DNA from: Arsukibacterium sp.
GTDB lineage: Bacteria > Pseudomonadota > Gammaproteobacteria > Enterobacterales > Alteromonadaceae
DNA length: 64,000 nucleotides
Assembly (NCBI RefSeq): GCF_018402695.1
Contig: NZ_JAGYIM010000025.1
Span: forward strand, 1-64,000
Reading direction: 5' to 3'
Position 1 is the stretch's first letter. Every line of letters begins with the position of its first letter. Shown here one piece after another: positions 62,923-64,000 of this stretch. A program made the position numbers and the translations under genes. The notes under the pieces are model-generated. The model was not told where the DNA came from and did not search any database. It saw nothing but the letters and a program-made list of their open reading frames with translations.

Positions 62923-63831
62923 ATGAAAAGATTACCCAGTGTAAAACAACTGCAGTATTTGCTGGCGTTACATGAACATCAGCATTTTGGCCGTGCGGCT
63001 GAGGCCTGTTTTGTTGGCCAGTCTACGCTCAGTGCTGCTATTGCCAATCTGGAAGAGACTATGCACACCCAGTTGCTGGAGCGCGATCATAAAACATTTA
63101 TTTTCACGTCATTAGGTGAAGATGTGGTGCGTCAGGCGCGACATATTATTGAGCAATGCGAAGAGCTGACCGAATTTGCCAAGTCGCAAGGCAAACCAAT
63201 GGCCGGGCCTTTTCGCCTCGGCTGCATTCCTACTATCGCCCCTTTTGTACTGAGCGAGGTAATGAGCTTATGCCGCGAGCGTTACCCTGATTTACAATTG
63301 CTGTTGCGCGAAGATACCACCGATAATTCGTTGCATGCATTGGCAGAGGGGCGCTTAGATATGGTGTTGCTGGCGTTGCCCTATGAAACTGGTGCGTTTC
63401 ATACTGAAGTGCTGGCGCAGGATGGCTTCAAACTGGTGTTGCACAAAGACTGGCTGGGCCGGGGTTTTAATCAGGATATCAGCCAGTGGCCGGATGAAAG
63501 CATTTTTTTACTGGAGCGGGAGCATTGCCTGACCGGCCATGCCGTAAAAGCCTGTGAGTTAGAAGACAGCCGTAAGGTCAACCCATTTTTCGCCACCAGC
63601 CTGCATACCCTGACCCAGATGGTAAATAATAAACTGGGCGTGACCTTTATTCCGCAAATGGCGATTAACAGCGGCTTGCTGGAGAATACTGAACTTATTA
63701 CTCAGCTGCCCACCAGCGGCAATGCATACCGCGATATAGGCGTAGCGTGGCGGCCGACATCAAGTAAGGCCCGAAGTTACCGCTTAATGACCAGCCTGAT
63801 AAGTGAAGTATTACAACAAAAATGCCAGTAA
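62923..63831 (+). CDS. oxyR: Hydrogen-peroxide sensor OxyR
   Basis: This 302-residue LysR-type regulator has an N-terminal winged helix (FGRAAEACFVGQSTLSAAI) and the redox pair Cys202-x8-Cys211 (EHCLTGHAVKAC), the same spacing as Cys199-Cys208 in E. coli OxyR. On oxidation it activates peroxide defence genes. No catalase or ahpC is within the window. queA follows on the same strand with its own promoter. Confidence 0.95.
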   Translation: MKRLPSVKQLQYLLALHEHQHFGRAAEACFVGQSTLSAAIANLEETMHTQLLERDHKTFIFTSLGEDVVRQARHIIEQCEELTEFAKSQGKPMAGPFRLGCIPTIAPFVLSEVMSLCRERYPDLQLLLREDTTDNSLHALAEGRLDMVLLALPYETGAFHTEVLAQDGFKLVLHKDWLGRGFNQDISQWPDESIFLLEREHCLTGHAVKACELEDSRKVNPFFATSLHTLTQMVNNKLGVTFIPQMAINSGLLENTELITQLPTSGNAYRDIGVAWRPTSSKARSYRLMTSLISEVLQQKCQ

Positions 63832-63846
63832 CTTTTGCTTAGGTTC

Positions 63847-63877
63847 TGCTAGAATACCGGCTGTTTTTTTACAGCCG
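63847..63877 (+). promoter_or_regulatory. Extended -10 and leader hairpin before queA
   Basis: TGCTAGAAT (63847-63855) is an extended -10 element. It is followed by a 7-bp stem CGGCTGT/ACAGCCG with a T6 loop (63858-63877) that would sit at the very 5' end of the transcript. Confidence 0.45.
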
Positions 63878-63910
63878 TGCCTATGGTCGGTAAAGCCAAG
63901 GAACCCCGCT

Positions 63911-64000
63911 ATGCAAACTAAAAGTATGCAAGTTAAAGACTTTTCATTCGAGTTGCCCGAGCAACTTATTGCCCGTTTTCCCAAAGCTGAACGCTCGAAC
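63911..64000 (+). CDS. queA: queA, tRNA preQ1 ribosyltransferase-isomerase (5' part only)
   Basis: The last 90 nt encode MQTKSMQVKDFSFELPEQLI and ten further residues (ARFPKAERSN), the typical start of QueA, which adds the epoxycyclopentane moiety to queuosine in tRNA. The true start may be the ATG at 63926. The gene runs off the right edge. Confidence 0.85.
   Translation, partial: MQTKSMQVKDFSFELPEQLIARFPKAERSN

Noticed and set aside
1-64000. CRISPR arrays, tRNA/rRNA genes, prophage or complete IS elements
   Set aside because: No regularly spaced repeats, no tRNA-like cloverleaf stretches, and no transposase, integrase or phage genes were seen.

Overview
The window looks like the chromosome of an aquatic gammaproteobacterium of the Alteromonadales/Rheinheimera-Alishewanella type. 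This rests on gene content (a photoactive yellow protein operon, an ArsJ/GAPDH arsenate module, many TonB receptors and c-di-GMP enzymes, an E. coli-like PhoB box code) and not on a database comparison. Coding density is high. I saw no rRNA, tRNA, CRISPR array, prophage or complete insertion sequence.

Region 1 (0.3-9.6 kb) is a sensory and c-di-GMP block. A blue-light photoreceptor (PYP) is co-transcribed with the two enzymes that make and activate its p-coumaroyl chromophore (pCL, TAL), followed by an EAL phosphodiesterase. Convergent to it is a diguanylate cyclase whose membrane domain carries all the key residues of the plant ethylene receptor ETR1. Next is a YfiN-like cyclase, a TonB-dependent receptor and a YfiR-like periplasmic protein, in overlapping order. 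Another GGDEF-EAL protein lies at 17.5-19.4 kb.

Region 2 (9.8-19.8 kb) is housekeeping and small accessory genes: pirin, a PfpI/DJ-1 protein, an SMP-30 lactonase, a chemoreceptor-lipoprotein-helical protein operon, a Tat-exported HiPIP, FolM, and a 268-bp MITE with TA ends.

Region 3 (19.8-60.2 kb) is dominated by phosphate and its toxic analogue arsenate. It holds arsR-gapdh-arsJ, a degenerate PhoU, a Pho-box lipoprotein, a Pho-box chemoreceptor, pstS/pstC/pstA/pstB, a porin, a TonB receptor plus a duplicated surface lipoprotein, phoB-phoR, arsC-arsR, acr3 with a phosphatase, ppk-ppx, a second pstSCAB-phoU, and a DUF47-pit pair. I find candidate PhoB boxes (two CTGTCAT-like 7-mers, 4-nt spacer, then a -10-like hexamer 9-10 nt downstream) before the lipoprotein, chemoreceptor, pstS1, pstC1, porin, surface lipoprotein, phoB and ppk. 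This fits one large PhoB regulon covering sensing, chemotaxis, outer-membrane entry, inner-membrane uptake and polyphosphate storage, with arsenate detoxification interleaved.

Region 4 (60.2-64 kb) has a secreted S8 protease with C-terminal PPC domains, OxyR, and the start of queA. The window also begins inside a gene, a probable periplasmic solute-binding protein on the minus strand.

The most unusual items are the ethylene-receptor-type cyclase beside the PYP operon, the YfiN/TonB-receptor/YfiR arrangement, and the Pho-regulated surface lipoprotein-TonB receptor pair.
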